Source: Peronospora farinosa (taxonomy: Eukaryota > Oomycota > Peronosporomycetes > Peronosporales > Peronosporaceae). From it: DNA of 64,000 bases. The translations under genes were made by a program, and so were the position numbers. The DNA is taken from contig CANTFK010000991.1 in assembly GCA_947646735.1 (NCBI GenBank), positions 186,001 to 250,000 of the forward strand, read 5' to 3'. The stretch's first letter is position 1; each line of letters opens with the position of its first letter. Below, piece after piece: positions 43,915 to 55,606 of the stretch. Under the pieces are notes generated by a model. It ran no database searches. It saw only the letters and a program-made list of their open reading frames with translations, and was not told where the DNA came from.

Positions 43915-44610
43915 ATGCGTGAAGGGATTGCTACTTTGCAGATTCTTTACGAAGTCGCTGGGCGCTCGTTTTCCGATGATTCTTCTTCACCATCGGTTAT
44001 GCCTTGTTGTACTGTTCGACAAGGCCGGGGACGTCGGCCATCAGTTGGGCCCGAGGTTCCCAGCAATCCGCCGAAGGAGGATAGCCACGCCATCGGACGA
44101 GATAACTCGTCCGACGTCCCTTCACCTCGCAATGAATTAGCAAGTGTTCCACGACGAAGCGCTTCCCGCCATGCGAGTCCACCAACGGATGCGGTAGTGG
44201 AGGGAAAACCCTGTCCGATTCTTTCATCGGACTTGTCTGCTGAGTTAGACGGGTTTGCCCGTGTAACTCGTGAGCTACGTTGTGATGTTGATCACGAACG
44301 GGATAAGCGTCGCCTCTTCGAGGACATTGTGCGACAGCTTGAATTTGACCATGAGAAGTCTCGGGCAAACAATGCTGTCGCACTGTTGGAGAATGAACGG
44401 CGATATCATTATCTAAGTAACGAGCTGGCGACAGCTCGTCAGGAGATCGTCCGATATCATGGGAAGATATCATCTCTACACGACCAGGTATTGAACCTGG
44501 TTCGTGACAACAAGAATCTGAAGGGAATTCTGGAGAATAATGGCTATCTTCGTCGTTCGAAGAAGCCACGTATTGAACGTACAGACAAAGACGTTCCACG
44601 TAAAACGTAG
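43915..44610 (+). CDS. Antisense accessory ORF of element E (aORF-E)
   Basis: A 231-codon frame opposite to the E chromodomain tail. After a Pro/Ser/Arg-rich N-half it has a long coiled-coil-like section of about 90 residues (ELDGFARVTRELRCDVDHERDK, SNELATARQEIVRYHGKISS) and a basic end (RRSKKPRIERTDKDVPRKT). The position relative to pol and the coiled-coil C-half match aORF-D. An N-terminal extension may lie at 43247-43700 in broken phases (DYYIDVFLKHRW, KKREADAFLH). Its function is not recognised. Confidence 0.5.
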   Translation: MREGIATLQILYEVAGRSFSDDSSSPSVMPCCTVRQGRGRRPSVGPEVPSNPPKEDSHAIGRDNSSDVPSPRNELASVPRRSASRHASPPTDAVVEGKPCPILSSDLSAELDGFARVTRELRCDVDHERDKRRLFEDIVRQLEFDHEKSRANNAVALLENERRYHYLSNELATARQEIVRYHGKISSLHDQVLNLVRDNKNLKGILENNGYLRRSKKPRIERTDKDVPRKT

Positions 44611-45109
44611 GATGCGTACGCATCCTGCGTGGAAACTCGATCGTGTATGCGTTGCCTAGGCGGCGCAATACACGAAACGGACCGATGTACTTGGGCAACA
44701 ATTTATTGCTGCCTACGATAGTCACTACATGTTTAGGTAGGTTTACTGTTGACAGTAAAACAAAATCACCTTCAATAAATGTTTGAGCATTTGCCCTTCC
44801 ATTATTGTCTGCGTTTCGCTTTTGCTTATCCATCGCTTCTGCGATGGACTCTTGCACGAAACGGATTAACGAATCACGAGTCAGCAGGAAATCCTCAGCT
44901 GACTCGTTGCTTTTGGCTGCAGTGCATTGTGAGTGCACTGCAGAGGTACGTGTTACTAACTCAGCGAGAACATTACTGTTCTCACTTGTGATACCTCGAA
45001 CGATGCTGATATCTTCAGCATCGTTATCAGTAAGAGCGCCATCGCTCTTACTTTCTTCCTCTTCACCGAAGTCGAATGGTACGACTTCGGTTACTTTCGC
45101 GTCGACCAT
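43997..45109 (-). pseudogene. Pol C-terminus with chromodomain, element E
   Basis: A 370-codon frame with LLPKYIGPFRVLRRLGN (GPF-type segment), FYVERL, a Ser/Pro/His-rich spacer and a chromodomain at the end (KRFVVEHLLIHCEV, SYLVRWRGYPPSADCWEP, DVPGLVEQY). It is open over its whole length and stops at 43997. About 614 bp overlap the plus-strand frame 43915-44610. Confidence 0.82.
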
Positions 45110-45145
45110 AACGTGGTCGCGTGATGAGCAAGAGCCAGTTTGGTT

Positions 45146-45825
45146 CTAGATCGAGCGAGTCCCTCCTCCCCTTAAATTAGAGTCACCCTCTACTAAGGCG
45201 GATACACGTGGATGGCGAAGGCCATTCGCGTAGAACGGAGTATGCGTCGTGGACGCATGCACTGAGTTGTTAAAGGCGAATTCGACCATCGACAAGAACT
45301 CACTCCAACTCGTAAACGAGTGGACGTACCCTCGAAGAATCTCTTTAAGGACGTAATTGGCGCTTTCAGTATGACTATCAGATTCTGGATGGTCAGAAGT
45401 AGACATTGTGAGCCGTGTTCCAAGTGTTTGGAACATGGAACGCTAAAACTCATCGGGGGTCCCTGTCGCACACAAGTTCACGTGGTAACCCATGCAATCG
45501 AAAGATTGTATCGATAAACACTCGAGCACAGCCCTCTGCTATGATCGATCCAGGTACAGCAACAAGATGAACCATCCTGCTGAACCTGTTTACAAACGAG
45601 AATGCCATTATTCCCGTGAACGTCTGTGGGAAACCCAAAGCCGAAGTCCATTGATACGAACTCCCAGCACCCTTCCGGAACAGGTAGAGGCTGCAATGTT
45701 GCACGGAGTGAAGGACTAGGCTTCACTCGTTGACACACCTTGCAAGCACGCACGTATTTCGCAAAGTGTGGATCGCCCAATATTGAATGTGGTCCGCACC
45801 TTATAGATCGACCGTCATCCGTCAT
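45146..45825 (-). pseudogene. Integrase core of element E
   Basis: Three overlapping phases give CKVCQRVKPSPSLR (end of HHCC), VSMDFGFGFPTD (first Asp), VCDRDPRF (second Asp) and TSDHPESDSHTESANYV, where the expected GQTE reads SHTE but the Glu is kept. Breaks near 45600 and 45450. The target-proximal motif NNSVHASTTHTPFYANGLRHP matches the other families. Confidence 0.82.
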
Positions 45826-45975
45826 CGCAATTCGTCATAGCGATCCGTCGACCGCAATCTTCCATCGCGATCCGTCATCGTGATCTGTAATGGCGATCCG
45901 TCGACCGCGATCCGTCATAACTATCCGTGACCGCGATCTGTCATAGCGATTCTTCAACCGCGATCCGACATATGT
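45805..45975. repeat. Short minisatellite
   Basis: Imperfect units of about 15-16 bp around GCGATCCGTCATCGT and GCGATCCGTCGACC, roughly ten copies, next to the E integrase fragment. Confidence 0.75.
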
Positions 45976-46647
45976 GGTCCACACATTGAGATCTGATTTC
46001 TCTTGAAAGGGCAACACGTGGCAGTACATCCTAGTCTACAGATAGACAGAATCGTAGGTTTTGATATGTAATTGGTTAAAATTAAACAGAGCTCGATTTT
46101 ACTTTTAAAAAACGCAGGCTTCTCTTTCGGGTGGGATAACTTTGGCCCCCCGACGACTCAAGAGCATCTGCTACGCTAAGACACAAATGATATCTCTGGA
46201 TTGTTTAACCAGGGATTACGAGAATTTCAAACACACAACTCCCCTGCGATTGGACGCAGCACAACAAGAAAAGGACAAGGTACAAGATCGCGAGACGGCT
46301 CCAGTGGTCAGAAGATCAAGTATATCAGGTGGATCAAGTATCTACATTTTTGGACCAGGCAATCTCAAGAGAGATCATAGTGACTCGGATAGAGCACCTA
46401 CAAGAACCCCTCGACCGCGTGAAGATTTCCGCACGGTCGATCCCAACCTATTCCAAACACGGTTAAGTTTAGCATCGACTCAAGTCTACCGAGAAGAGTG
46501 CTACCCGCCCTACCGACGGGTACACAAGGTGAGGAAGGAATTGCTTTACACGGAAACGGAGTACCCCCTCCAATAGTTGGTTGAGTGGGCGCCAGTGGAG
46601 AGTTGGGATCACTTCAGAAATTTTGTGAACCCCGCTCCACCACAGTG
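45976..46647 (+). other. Unassigned part of the D2 insert
   Basis: Contains a 144-codon frame (46142-46576, non-ATG start) rich in Arg, Asp and Pro with no recognised domain. The right end (AACCCCGCTCCACCACAG, 46620-46640) faintly resembles an inverted LTR start, but no partner was found. Confidence 0.3.
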
Positions 46648-47849
46648 CGCTTGTGAAATCAAAGGGAGTTCAAGTTGAACTCGCCTTCAGCTTTAGTGAT
46701 TTTTCTTGTAAAAAGAAAAGTACAGTTCTAGGTATGGAGAGTCCGTATGGCCTCATCCTATGCATGCCGTGGCTAAGCACCACCCATGGATAGACTGGCG
46801 TACACGCATAGTACGTAGGACACCGGAAAGGATGTGATCCTGCGAGAGGCTTATGTGAATGATGATGTATTTGTGGTATGTCAATTGACACCGGGTCCTA
46901 CCCAGATCATTGAGCCTAAAGTATTTAGAAGTGTCCTGGCAGAAAGTCCGGTGAAGCAAATTTTTACCCAGGTCGAAAAGACTGGTGTAGTGGATGGGAC
47001 GATGACAAGCTGTCATGTGTCCAATAGTCCTGCACAGATCAGAGAGCCTGTAGCAGTTGATGGTGGGCTGACAGATAGCCAACGCCACAAGAACCGACAC
47101 AGAGCCAAGAGCCTGGTGCGGTTGGAAGGAGTGCGCTAGCTGAGATAGCAACGACACCTTCTTCCAGGTCAAAGGTCGTGGTGACTCGAAGAACGAGCAC
47201 CCGACGTATTAAGACGATCAAGGGCACGTCGAAGCGAGTGACCCTTGGATCAGTCTCGGTCCAACAGAACGGACCTACGAACGAGTTGTTCGAGGCCGTC
47301 GAAGACAAAATGCCGGAGGCATCCTCAGTTGAGGTGCTCCAACTTGTCTTGGCATCTGCCGAGGAGATAGTAAATCTCTCGGAGATGACGTGGGATCTGT
47401 TCCTGTCCGAACTAAAGGAAGGAAAGATCCACGAGATAGTCGCACCAGTTCCGGAAGAGAACGTGGTGGACTGTTGCTCTTCATCCACAATGGATGAGAG
47501 CGTCTTGGAGACCGACAAGAAGAAACGATTCGCTTCTCAAGTCTGGGATGCTTTGAGGGACAGCTCGTTCTATGATGTTCTGTGGAAACACCGTGATGTG
47601 TTTCCAGCAGAAGTGCCGAGCCGCCTACCGGCCGATAGGGGCATCAGGCACGAAATTGACCTGGAGCCTGGCACCAAGTATTGTGTGACCAGGCAATGGC
47701 CGTTGCCGAAGGAACAAGTCGATTACATCGATGAGTTTTTCGACAAGCGAGCTAAGGCGGTGAGAGCAAGTCACCTCACTGCAGCCCGACCTTCTGTGTG
47801 CGTAAAGCAACAGGTGGATGGCGCGTGGTTCATGCTTATAACAAGCTGA
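46648..47849 (+). pseudogene. Protease end and repeat linker of D2
   Basis: Family-D sequence resumes with the protease motif region (CTAGGTATGGAGAGTCC, then CATGCCGTGGC) in broken phase. The linker follows (46834-47139: VEKTGVVDGTMTSCH, EPVAVDGGLTDSQ) and, after a shift near 47140, the pre-RT region (47178-47849) with [13 protein letters not shown] local deletion near 47755 removes part of the ANAGHVRES stretch present in D. Confidence 0.8.
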
Positions 47850-48400
47850 ACACGGCCACCATTCCAGCTCAAACGCCGATCCCGCGGAAAGATGTTTTGT
47901 TGAATTCCATGGGAAAGTCAACTATCTTTTCCGCGTTGGATATGAAGGATGGCTACTATCCGGTTCTCATGAGAGATACCGATGTAGCCAAAACGGCAGT
48001 AAGCACCCCAAGCGGTATGCTGTGGGAGTGGCTTGTGATGCCACAAGGGTTGAAAAATGCTCCGGCAACATTCAACCGAGTAGTGGCTCACGTGATGCGT
48101 CAGCACCGTGCCTACGCGCCCCATTACTTTGACGATTTATTCGTGCATAGGGCGGAGGACGGTCTGAGCGCGATAGAGTCGCACAAGCGTCATTTAGACG
48201 CTGTGTTGCAGACTCTGGGTGACGCCAAATTATACGTGAACTTGCAAAAGTGCGTAATAGGGGTCCCCGAGATACCTGTACTGGGCTGCATCGTAGGTGC
48301 ACATGGTGTACGAGCAGACCCAGAAAAGATAGAAGGCTATCAAAGAATGGACAGTTCCACGACACGTGAAGGATCTGCGCCAATTCCTTGGGATCGCTAA
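47798..48400 (+). pseudogene. Reverse transcriptase of D2
   Basis: RT with [31 protein letters not shown] (Pro replaces the usual Gln after YY) and YFDDLFVH. It ends with the same out-of-phase tail as D (GYQRMDSSTTREGS), showing the frameshift is shared by the family. Confidence 0.86.
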
Positions 48401-50214
48401 TTACTTGCATAAGTACAGCAAAAATTATGCGGAGCAGACCAAGCCGTTGTCTGACCTTTTAAAAAAGATGCAGAATGGACTTGGTCAAAGGAACAAGAAG
48501 ATGCGTTAACTTCAGTGAAGCAATCTCTTGTAGAGGCACCGGTCTTGGCATTGCGCCAGACGCGGATAAGCCCTTTAGCGTCGTCTGCGATGCAAGCAAT
48601 TTTGCAATCGGCAGCGCGCTCATGCAGAAGGATGACAGCGGCGTTGACCGTGTCATTTCTTATCAGTCTCGGCTTTTGAAATCAGCAGAGCTCAATTACC
48701 CTGTGCATGACAAGGAGCTACTTTCAATTAAGTATGCCCTTGTAAAGTTTCGGGTGCACATCTTGGGCACCGAACCTTTTGTGGTTGATACGGATCACGC
48801 ATCACTGCGAACCGCTATAAATTCACCGCACCTCTCGCCGAGAATGGCGAGATGGCTAACATTCTTCTCTGAATTTAATTTCAAAGTTGAATATAAGTCG
48901 GGTAAGTCGAAGGTCTTGTCTGACGCGTTATCGCGCAGTCCAGACTTCGAGATAAGACATCAGGAAAGTGTGTCTCGTGCGAAAGCACAAGTTGAGTCGT
49001 CAACATTGGCAGGCATGAAGGCCTACCATGTGACGATCTCAATGGCCTCCGATATAAAGAAGTGTTACAGTCAGGACGAACATTGTCGCCTGCTGTTGGA
49101 TCATTTTGGTGGACGAAAGGTTACCCTTCCGTCGCACCTCAAAGCGAAACTAAATCGCTTTAGTTACAGTGATGGCCTGTTATGGCATCAACTGTCACCC
49201 TGTGATCCCTTGAGAATCTATGTTCCTCATGACACAGATCTCAAGCTGTTGATACTTCACGAGTGCCATGATGCGCCATCTAGTGGGCATCTGGGCCGTG
49301 AAAAGACATTCTTACGAGTGTCAGAGGAATTTTGGTGGCCTCACCTATATCGGTGGGTGGCCAACTATATTCGCTCTTGCGAAGAGTGTCAGCGCATAAA
49401 GCCTGCACCTTCGAACAGTGCGCCACTGAAGCCACTGCCGATTCCAACTGAATGTTGGAAGTCGGTCAGTTTGGACTTCATGTTTGGCTTATCGCCTGAC
49501 CATAAAGGCAGGACGGGGCTCGTCGTCTTTGTAGACAGACTGAGCAAGATGGTGCATTTGGCACCATGTAGCACAAAGATCTCAGGAATTGAGGCTGCCC
49601 TCTTGTTTCTGGATCACGTGTATTCAATACACGGGAGGCTTGAATCCATAGTATCGGATTGGGTTCCGTGTTTTACGTTAGGATTTTGGCGTCATGCAGT
49701 TGAGCTGCTGGGTAGCAAGCTCCACATGTCAACCGCTGATCATCCCCAGACCGATGGCCAAACAGAACGGGCCAATCGAGTCGTGGCGAATGTGTTGCGT
49801 ACAATAGCGACTCCTATAGAATGGAGAAAGCAATTGCCATTCGTGGAGTTCGCTATTAATAACAGTGTTCACGCCAGTACGGGTGAAACACCGTTTTACA
49901 TTAACGGACTGCGTCATCCTCGAACGCCAGTCTCGTTTGTACGCAGCCCGAGTCTTAGTGGGGGAGGGCCCCTCACTTCGCTCGGTGCGAATGCCAAAGA
50001 GGGCCAAGGTTGCCCTAGTGACACTGCTAATTTAGCAGTGGTCACGACACCTATAGGTGTCACAAAGGAGGCACGGCAAGAAATGCCAGTTCTCCTTGAC
50101 GATGGCACTATGATGTTATCAACAGCGTCGACCCATGAACGACCTCTTGGAGGCTCCATCGTCGAGATGGATGCTAAAAGCGTGAGCGAACCGCAGCGCT
50201 TCGTGGATGAGTGA
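48401..50214 (+). pseudogene. RNase H and integrase of D2
   Basis: Main frame 48475-50214: [22 protein letters not shown] (Asp kept, unlike D), HHCC (HECHD to CEEC), SLDFMFGL, VSDWVPCF (DRDPRF altered but the catalytic Asp kept) and DGQTERANRV. The same phase break as in D lies just upstream. A stop at 50212-50214 in the C-terminal part is private. Confidence 0.86.
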
Positions 50215-51127
50215 TTATCCTACGTAAAGTCCGTGACGTAATGGCAAGCGCAAAGGACAAACAAAAAATATATTTAGACCAGCATGGTCGCAAAAACAAT
50301 GAACACTTTAGTGTGGGGGACAAAGTGCTATTAAGTACTGCTACCTTACCTATACATGCAATTTCTGTACTACCTGGTGGTACTACTAAGCTATTGCCTT
50401 GATTCATTGGGCTCTTTACAGTGGTTGAAGAAGTTGGAGACCTAAATTATAGACTCACTCTCCCACCGTATATGAAGACGCACCCCGTATTTTACGTGGG
50501 TCGTCTGAAACGGTATGTTGATCCAGAACAGATCACATATCCACATCATTCTAACGAGAAGATGGTTACGTTGACTGTGAGTCGAGCGTCGCGGCCGATC
50601 AGGCGACGAGGATGCCGAGAGGCTCCCCGTATATGAACGAGGCGATAGAGGACTCGGTGATCGAGGAGGACTACGCACTTGACGCGGGTCTCTCATCACC
50701 AGTCGCTCTTAGATGTCCAAACGGGTCTTCAGGCGGTCATACCCCTGACGTTCCCTCGTCCTCACATCGCGCAGATCCGAGTTCAGTTGCGAGACGTGAC
50801 TCTCGAGATCTGTCACCTGCCTCTTCAGCGCAGCGAACTCAGCCTGCGACTGAACAGCAGCAGGGTTGGCAGCCGCGAGTAGGTGGGCGTAATCGTCACT
50901 CCTATCGGGAGCCACCTGTGTTGGTGGACACGGAAGGGAATACGCGCTTCCTTGTTGGATGGATGTTGGACCACCGGTTTGTGAAGCGAAAGCTCCAAAT
51001 CCTTGTCCAGTGGAAGGGTTACCCAACGAGCTTTGACTCGTGGGAGCCTGTGAACGCTTTGCGTGTCGACTTGCCTGGGCTGGTGGCTGCTTATGTGAAG
51101 CAGCACCAGCTGGCGTCTTTCTGCTAG
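50211..51127 (+). pseudogene. C-terminal tail and intact chromodomain of D2
   Basis: 50211-50402 and 50421-50636 give DKVLLSTATLP and the MKTHPVFYVGRLKRYVDPEQ segment, separated by a TGA in place of the expected Arg codon. After the family-wide shift, 50612-51127 (171 codons) is open through a spacer to a chromodomain (LVGWMLDHRFVKRKLQILVQW, DSWEPVNALRVDLPGL). The last 419 bp overlap the antisense frame. Confidence 0.84.
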
Positions 51128-52082
51128 GTCCGGATGGACTAGAAGAAGAAGCGTGGCGAGAATTATTTGGGGGTCGCTTACCGCCCATAATTTCATGCGC
51201 ACGCTTCATGGCGAAGCTGATTCGCTGCGACCGTTGTTTCGTTTTATCTACATGCAACGTTACACGGCGCCGAAGTTCAGCTTCATAGTCGTCGGCTGTT
51301 TCGTTAGAACGCAGCACGACTGGAATTGGGAAAGCACGACCAAGTGCTTTGCCCTGCTTTTTCCACACGGGAAAAAAGACGCTATAAAATTTATGAGCGT
51401 CTATAGTTGCACGCTGCAAAAGCGCTGCACTAGACCCATCCGAGTTGATCCACTCAGATGGAGATGACATTGGTGGCAAGCCACCACTCACGTAGCCCCC
51501 TCGCGACGGCGGGCTAGTGAGGCCGAAGGTGTACTTGTGGAGCTTTAAGCTCACACTCACCTAAGTCTGACTCTCCATTATGGATTGTCAAGACATCAGT
51601 ATGAGGAGTCACATCTGACTGATTCGCGACTACTCCTTTCGAAGTAGCGTGCTCAGTCTTAGTCGCTGCGCTCGTAGGCGCAGGCGACGAGGTTTTACCG
51701 TCGCTTGTAGGAAGCATAGACGCTCCCTCAAGGACGGGTGCCTCAAATGATGGGGACATATGTCCCATCAATGCATTATGCTCATCGCCACTTTGGGGTG
51801 ATGGCAATGGCGTGCTCTCATTGTAGTCTACAAAGAGAGATGGATCTTCATCCACATTATCGTGAGATTGAAGATTCACCTCAGTGCCTGAAGCACTTTG
51901 CGACGGCTGCGATAATCGCGGCGCGTGCGCTTAGTGCTGGACTGCATGGGTGCCTTTGCAGGCGACCCATCAGCCTTACCACGTTTCGGTGGCATGAGTA
52001 CTGAGCAGACTAAAGCGGCGCGTTTATAAACGGCTCGCCAGTCTCTCTGTCTCTTAGGCGATGTTTTACAAAATGTAAACAT
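50709..52082 (-). pseudogene. Antisense accessory ORF of D2, frameshifted
   Basis: Counterpart of the intact 457-codon frame in D, in three phases: 51876-52082, 51514-51879 and 50709-51560. Breaks are a small deletion near 51885 and a shift near 51540. Middle and C-terminal sections match aORF-D with many conservative changes (DKTKQRSQRISFAMKRAHEIM, LKRQVTDLESHVSQLNSDL). Confidence 0.7.
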
Positions 52083-52102
52083 CGTTCTAAAACGGGGGAT
52101 GG

Positions 52103-52702
52103 TGTAACAGGGTACCTAGTTACACGTAAACATTAAGTAATATACTTAATGTTTGGTCTAAAAGTATCCATGATTACTTTTGACCAGTCACTTGGGTGCG
52201 ATACACAAATGTGATCCACCCTCGTGAATGTGATATCCATTAATGGATTCACATGAGAAGGGATGACGCTAGTTGAAGCTAGGCATCGCGACGTCTCAGA
52301 AGGACGTCAGTTGCGATCTTAAATCTAGATTTAAGATCATGCGACAGGATACGCTTCTAAAGAGTCGCGTATCCGATCTATATACATATATAGCCAATCA
52401 GTAGTTAAGTATATATTTAGTTATAATTCATTAAATATAGCTCAGTCTTGAATTTGCTAAACACCGAAGCACCACGCACGAGAAGCTGAAAAGCTTCTAC
52501 GTGACGTCGGTGCCTTCTTGTCTTAGAAGTTCGTTGCAATCTCGCTTAAGCGAGAGACAACTGGTGGTACGACTGATTAATCAGTTGACCAACCTCCTAA
52601 CCACCCTCGCACGCGAAGGTAAGACGGTCTGACCGCTTCCTCGCTTGTGCATAAGGTGTGTGCTAGTAGTACGAGGCAACTTCGTAGAATTGCCCGTCCA
52701 CA
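52103..52702 (+). repeat. 3' LTR of D2
   Basis: 600 bp, TGTAACAGGG...CCCGTCCACA, preceded by the polypurine tract AAAACGGGGGATGG (52089-52102). It carries the 30-bp segment (about 52663-52692) also found only in the 3' LTR of D. Confidence 0.92.
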
Positions 52703-54457
52703 AAAGCAAGCGTTCTCATCAGGTTGTATTAGATTGCTTACAATAAGTGATGTGACCCATATGTGTTGTATTTGCATTTTGTATATATTGTTACGTGAGG
52801 AGATTTCCATTATATGATTTAGTCCATCCCCGGAAACCCTTATGCCGTGCTTCTATCTATAAAATGTATATATACGAAACGATGGCACACTTAAATGTTC
52901 ATATGCATCATTACATATTGCAATATCAAACATAGCTGTTTTAGAATAGTAGATGAGACACATGCTTTCGATTCGTTGGTCAAAACATGGACTGCATGCT
53001 CAAATTATACACTAAAAACTGGCAAAAGTAAGCGCAGTTAGCAGGTTAAAGTGGATGCAGTTACAATAAGCGAGTCGAGTCAAATGTAATGCATCATACT
53101 TAATCATTTATCTGAGTCAACCGGATATTCTTCTAGACGGAACGACGGGTTTACATTCACCTTTATAATGATAACTTTACCTTATTGAACCGGATATATA
53201 GATGTAAAGAGATGGGTACAAAGATCAAAATACAGACTTCGCTTACTGTGTTTGTCGGAACGACAGGTACACAACGCCCCAGAACGACTTAACCGGATAT
53301 TCGAAAGTGAATTAAATAGTTTAATATACCGACCTTCATTAACTTTCATACTTATCAACTTACGTAAAGCAACCTAACATTCTCAGGAAAGTATCAGCAT
53401 GTAATTTGTGCACCTATTTGTCGGAACGAGGGGTCAACACCTACGTAAAGCAACCTGATATTCTTAGGAAAGTTTTAAATATAGATACTGTCAGCATATA
53501 ATTTGTGCACCAATTTGTCGGAACGACGGGTCAACACCTAACCTGATATTCTAAGGAAAGTGATACATTTATATACTGGCAGCGCAAAATATGTGCACCT
53601 ATCAGTCGGAACGACGGATACACACCATTACTTATTGCATTAACGTAAGCACATTTCCATTATTGATATTTTAATTATATTTTTCATGAGGTTAAGCAAT
53701 GAATTTCGTCGAACATCCATCTATAGAAATGGGTATCATGACTGAAATTTATAAATAATCTATATAATATCTCCGTCCATCATGCTATAACAACAAACAG
53801 AAAATGCACAGTCGGGGTTCCCCCCTGGTGCCTTGGGTAAGCACCGGCCTGTGTCGTTAGTGGCGCAGGTGAAATCCCCCTTCAACCAACCCAAGGTCTC
53901 AAAACAATGTGGGACACACTCTCTCACTGGTACCCCCCCCCCACCAAGAACCTTGGTACCAGTGAGTACGGACTCTCGTAGAAGCATGGAGAATAGTTGG
54001 GGGTATCCGAACTGGTTGGCACCCAGAACATCCGGTTAACAAACCACCCGTCCATGGCCCGATAGCCATGACCGGTTACAAGATCAATGAGCCCTGCCGA
54101 AGAGGACAAGTATCAGGCCGCTAGAGAAATCTAAATGTGCCGGCTGGCCTATATATAAAAAAGAAATATACAGACCGCGTGTACAAATTAAGCTTCATAC
54201 CCATCACTTTACAGAATACAACCGGATATCAATAATGATAGGAAATGGGTACGAACATTTATATGCACGAGCGACGAGTGAACACTCTAACTTTCGAAAC
54301 GAGAGGTACACATTACCTTGAAATACCAATCAATTACCGAAGTCAATATACGATCAGAGTCAAATCTGTGCACCTATCGGTCGAAACGACGGGAACCCCT
54401 ATATATGTATTTATAGCATAAAACCATGTCCGTCGGAACGACGGGTACACACCCTAG
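52703..54457 (+). mobile_element. Non-autonomous Helitron H4, 3' part
   Basis: Matches H1 from its internal GCAAAAGCAAGCG position (6369) onward, so its first part lay on the other side of D2 before rearrangement. It carries several hairpin motifs and ends with CCGTCG-GAA-CGACGG (54430-54444), nine bases and CTAG (54454-54457). The site without Helitron is recognisable in copy 1 near 33140. Confidence 0.75.
53808..54165. other. GC-richer foreign cassette inside H4
   Basis: Not present at this position in H1 or H2. It contains a perfect 12-bp inverted repeat (CTCACTGGTACC 53923-53934, GGTACCAGTGAG 53955-53966) with a C-run in the loop, a smaller hairpin (GGTGC/GCACC, 53827-53845) and a right end running into TATATAAAAAAG. 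It is possibly a SINE-like or MITE-like insert; flanks GAAAATGCACAG and GAAATATACAG may be an imperfect duplication. Confidence 0.45.
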
Positions 54458-55066
54458 TCAATAAATAGATGCGGCCGATTTTTTCCCCTACAAAATTGCA
54501 TATTTTGGCCGAACTTCAACATCTTATAAACTTCAGTCAGAAAAAGATAGGAAGTATCTAAAAACGAGAGAATGGAGCTGAACTCTCCCTTTTCATGCTA
54601 CATTGGCAGAACTGGATCATTGTGAGTGCCAAAAGATCCTTAGAAATTCTAGTTTATATGAGATTTAGTTGATTGTTATAAGTGTCTTGTATGAAACGTT
54701 ACGCCCATTGTTATAACGTGGCAAGTGTTTGGTTATCTACTGGAGTAAAAACAAGCACGTGTGTGGGTCCGAAAGTATCTGTAGCTCCGAAAGTTTCCGT
54801 TAATCACAAATTGGGGGAACTTTCAGAGCCACAGGTGCCTTTTTTACTCCGTTGATTACCAGTAGATTACCACTTTACCGTCGTGAGCTTTCCGGATGAT
54901 CTCCATAACTTCCTGAGAAAATTCGAAGCGCACGATTGCGAAGAACAGGCATTCCCTGTCATACGCTTTTAGCAGGAGAATGGCCGAACTCTAGCCCGGG
55001 AAAGTCGTTTTCGACTAGAACGGCTACTAAGGATAGTGGTTTACTTCAAGCTAGACATCTCCTAAG

Positions 55067-55399
55067 CTAAGCATCTTCAAGGCTACTCGCACGCGTACTA
55101 GCATACTGGCCTTCTATCACTTCTATCCTACAACCTAGTTTCTCTATATCGCGATGCCGAGATGACAATGGGGTGTTTTTGCTCTCGATGATTATTACAA
55201 AGCTGCGCAGGGTTCTGCCGATCATATCTTGTCCCAAATGCATTGACGAGGATTTTATGTGAGAGTCTGTTCGGTGGATGACAACATCGAAATCATTTGT
55301 AGAGCACGAGACTTTCTCAGATGAATAGTAAGATTCTTGTATAACTTGTGCGTAAGATAAGAATCCTATACAATGAGCGTTGGGATCCGTGAAAACCAA
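55067..55399 (-). pseudogene. Unrecognised minus-strand frame, copy 2
   Basis: Same sequence as 34411-34758, with a longer C-terminus (CRIEVIEGQYASTRASSLEDA) because one T fewer keeps the phase. Its N-terminus is lost to a one-base change upstream. No function recognised. Confidence 0.3.
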
Positions 55400-55498
55400 C
55401 TGAGTCGAAACCGTAATCTGAACACACGATTTAGCGATAGAGCAATCAATGCCAAGAGCGACAGGTCTCAGACCAGAGGGCTGCTACAGCCCTCTGGT

Positions 55499-55511
55499 TT
55501 CACTTTTGCAA
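55499..55511 (+). promoter_or_regulatory. Candidate initiator of transporter copy 2
   Basis: TTCACTTTTGCAA, about 96 bases before the ATG; it is the same motif as in copy 1 although the sequence on both sides differs. Confidence 0.3.
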
Positions 55512-55606
55512 GTTTTTGAAACGCCAGAGTGCCGACTTCATACTGTTGTGAAAGTCGAGTTCGGTCCGCCTGGAGGGTTAAGTATTCGAAGTTCTGCGGC
55601 GAAAAG

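Larger units (their letters stand above)
43247..45830 (-). mobile_element. Fragment of a fourth chromodomain Gypsy (E)
   Basis: The minus strand carries the zinc domain end, integrase and chromodomain tail of a Gypsy element distinct from A-D. The plus strand carries an antisense frame at the same place as aORF-D. No LTR, gag or RT belonging to it is seen. It is nested in D2. Confidence 0.8.
38832..52702 (+). mobile_element. Ty3/Gypsy element D2 (family D) with 5.9-kb foreign insert
   Basis: Plus-strand sister of D: 5' LTR 38832-39345 (its first 54 bp missing), gag, zinc knuckle, protease start to about 40766, foreign DNA 40767-46647, then protease end, linker, RT, RNase H, integrase, chromodomain, an antisense frame and 3' LTR 52103-52702. 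H4 Helitron sequence follows on the right, but the left neighbour is the transporter duplication, so one side has been rearranged. Confidence 0.9.

Noticed and set aside
46142..46576. 144-codon frame as a host gene in the D2 insert
   Set aside because: It has no ATG start and no domain and lies among TE debris; listed only as unassigned.
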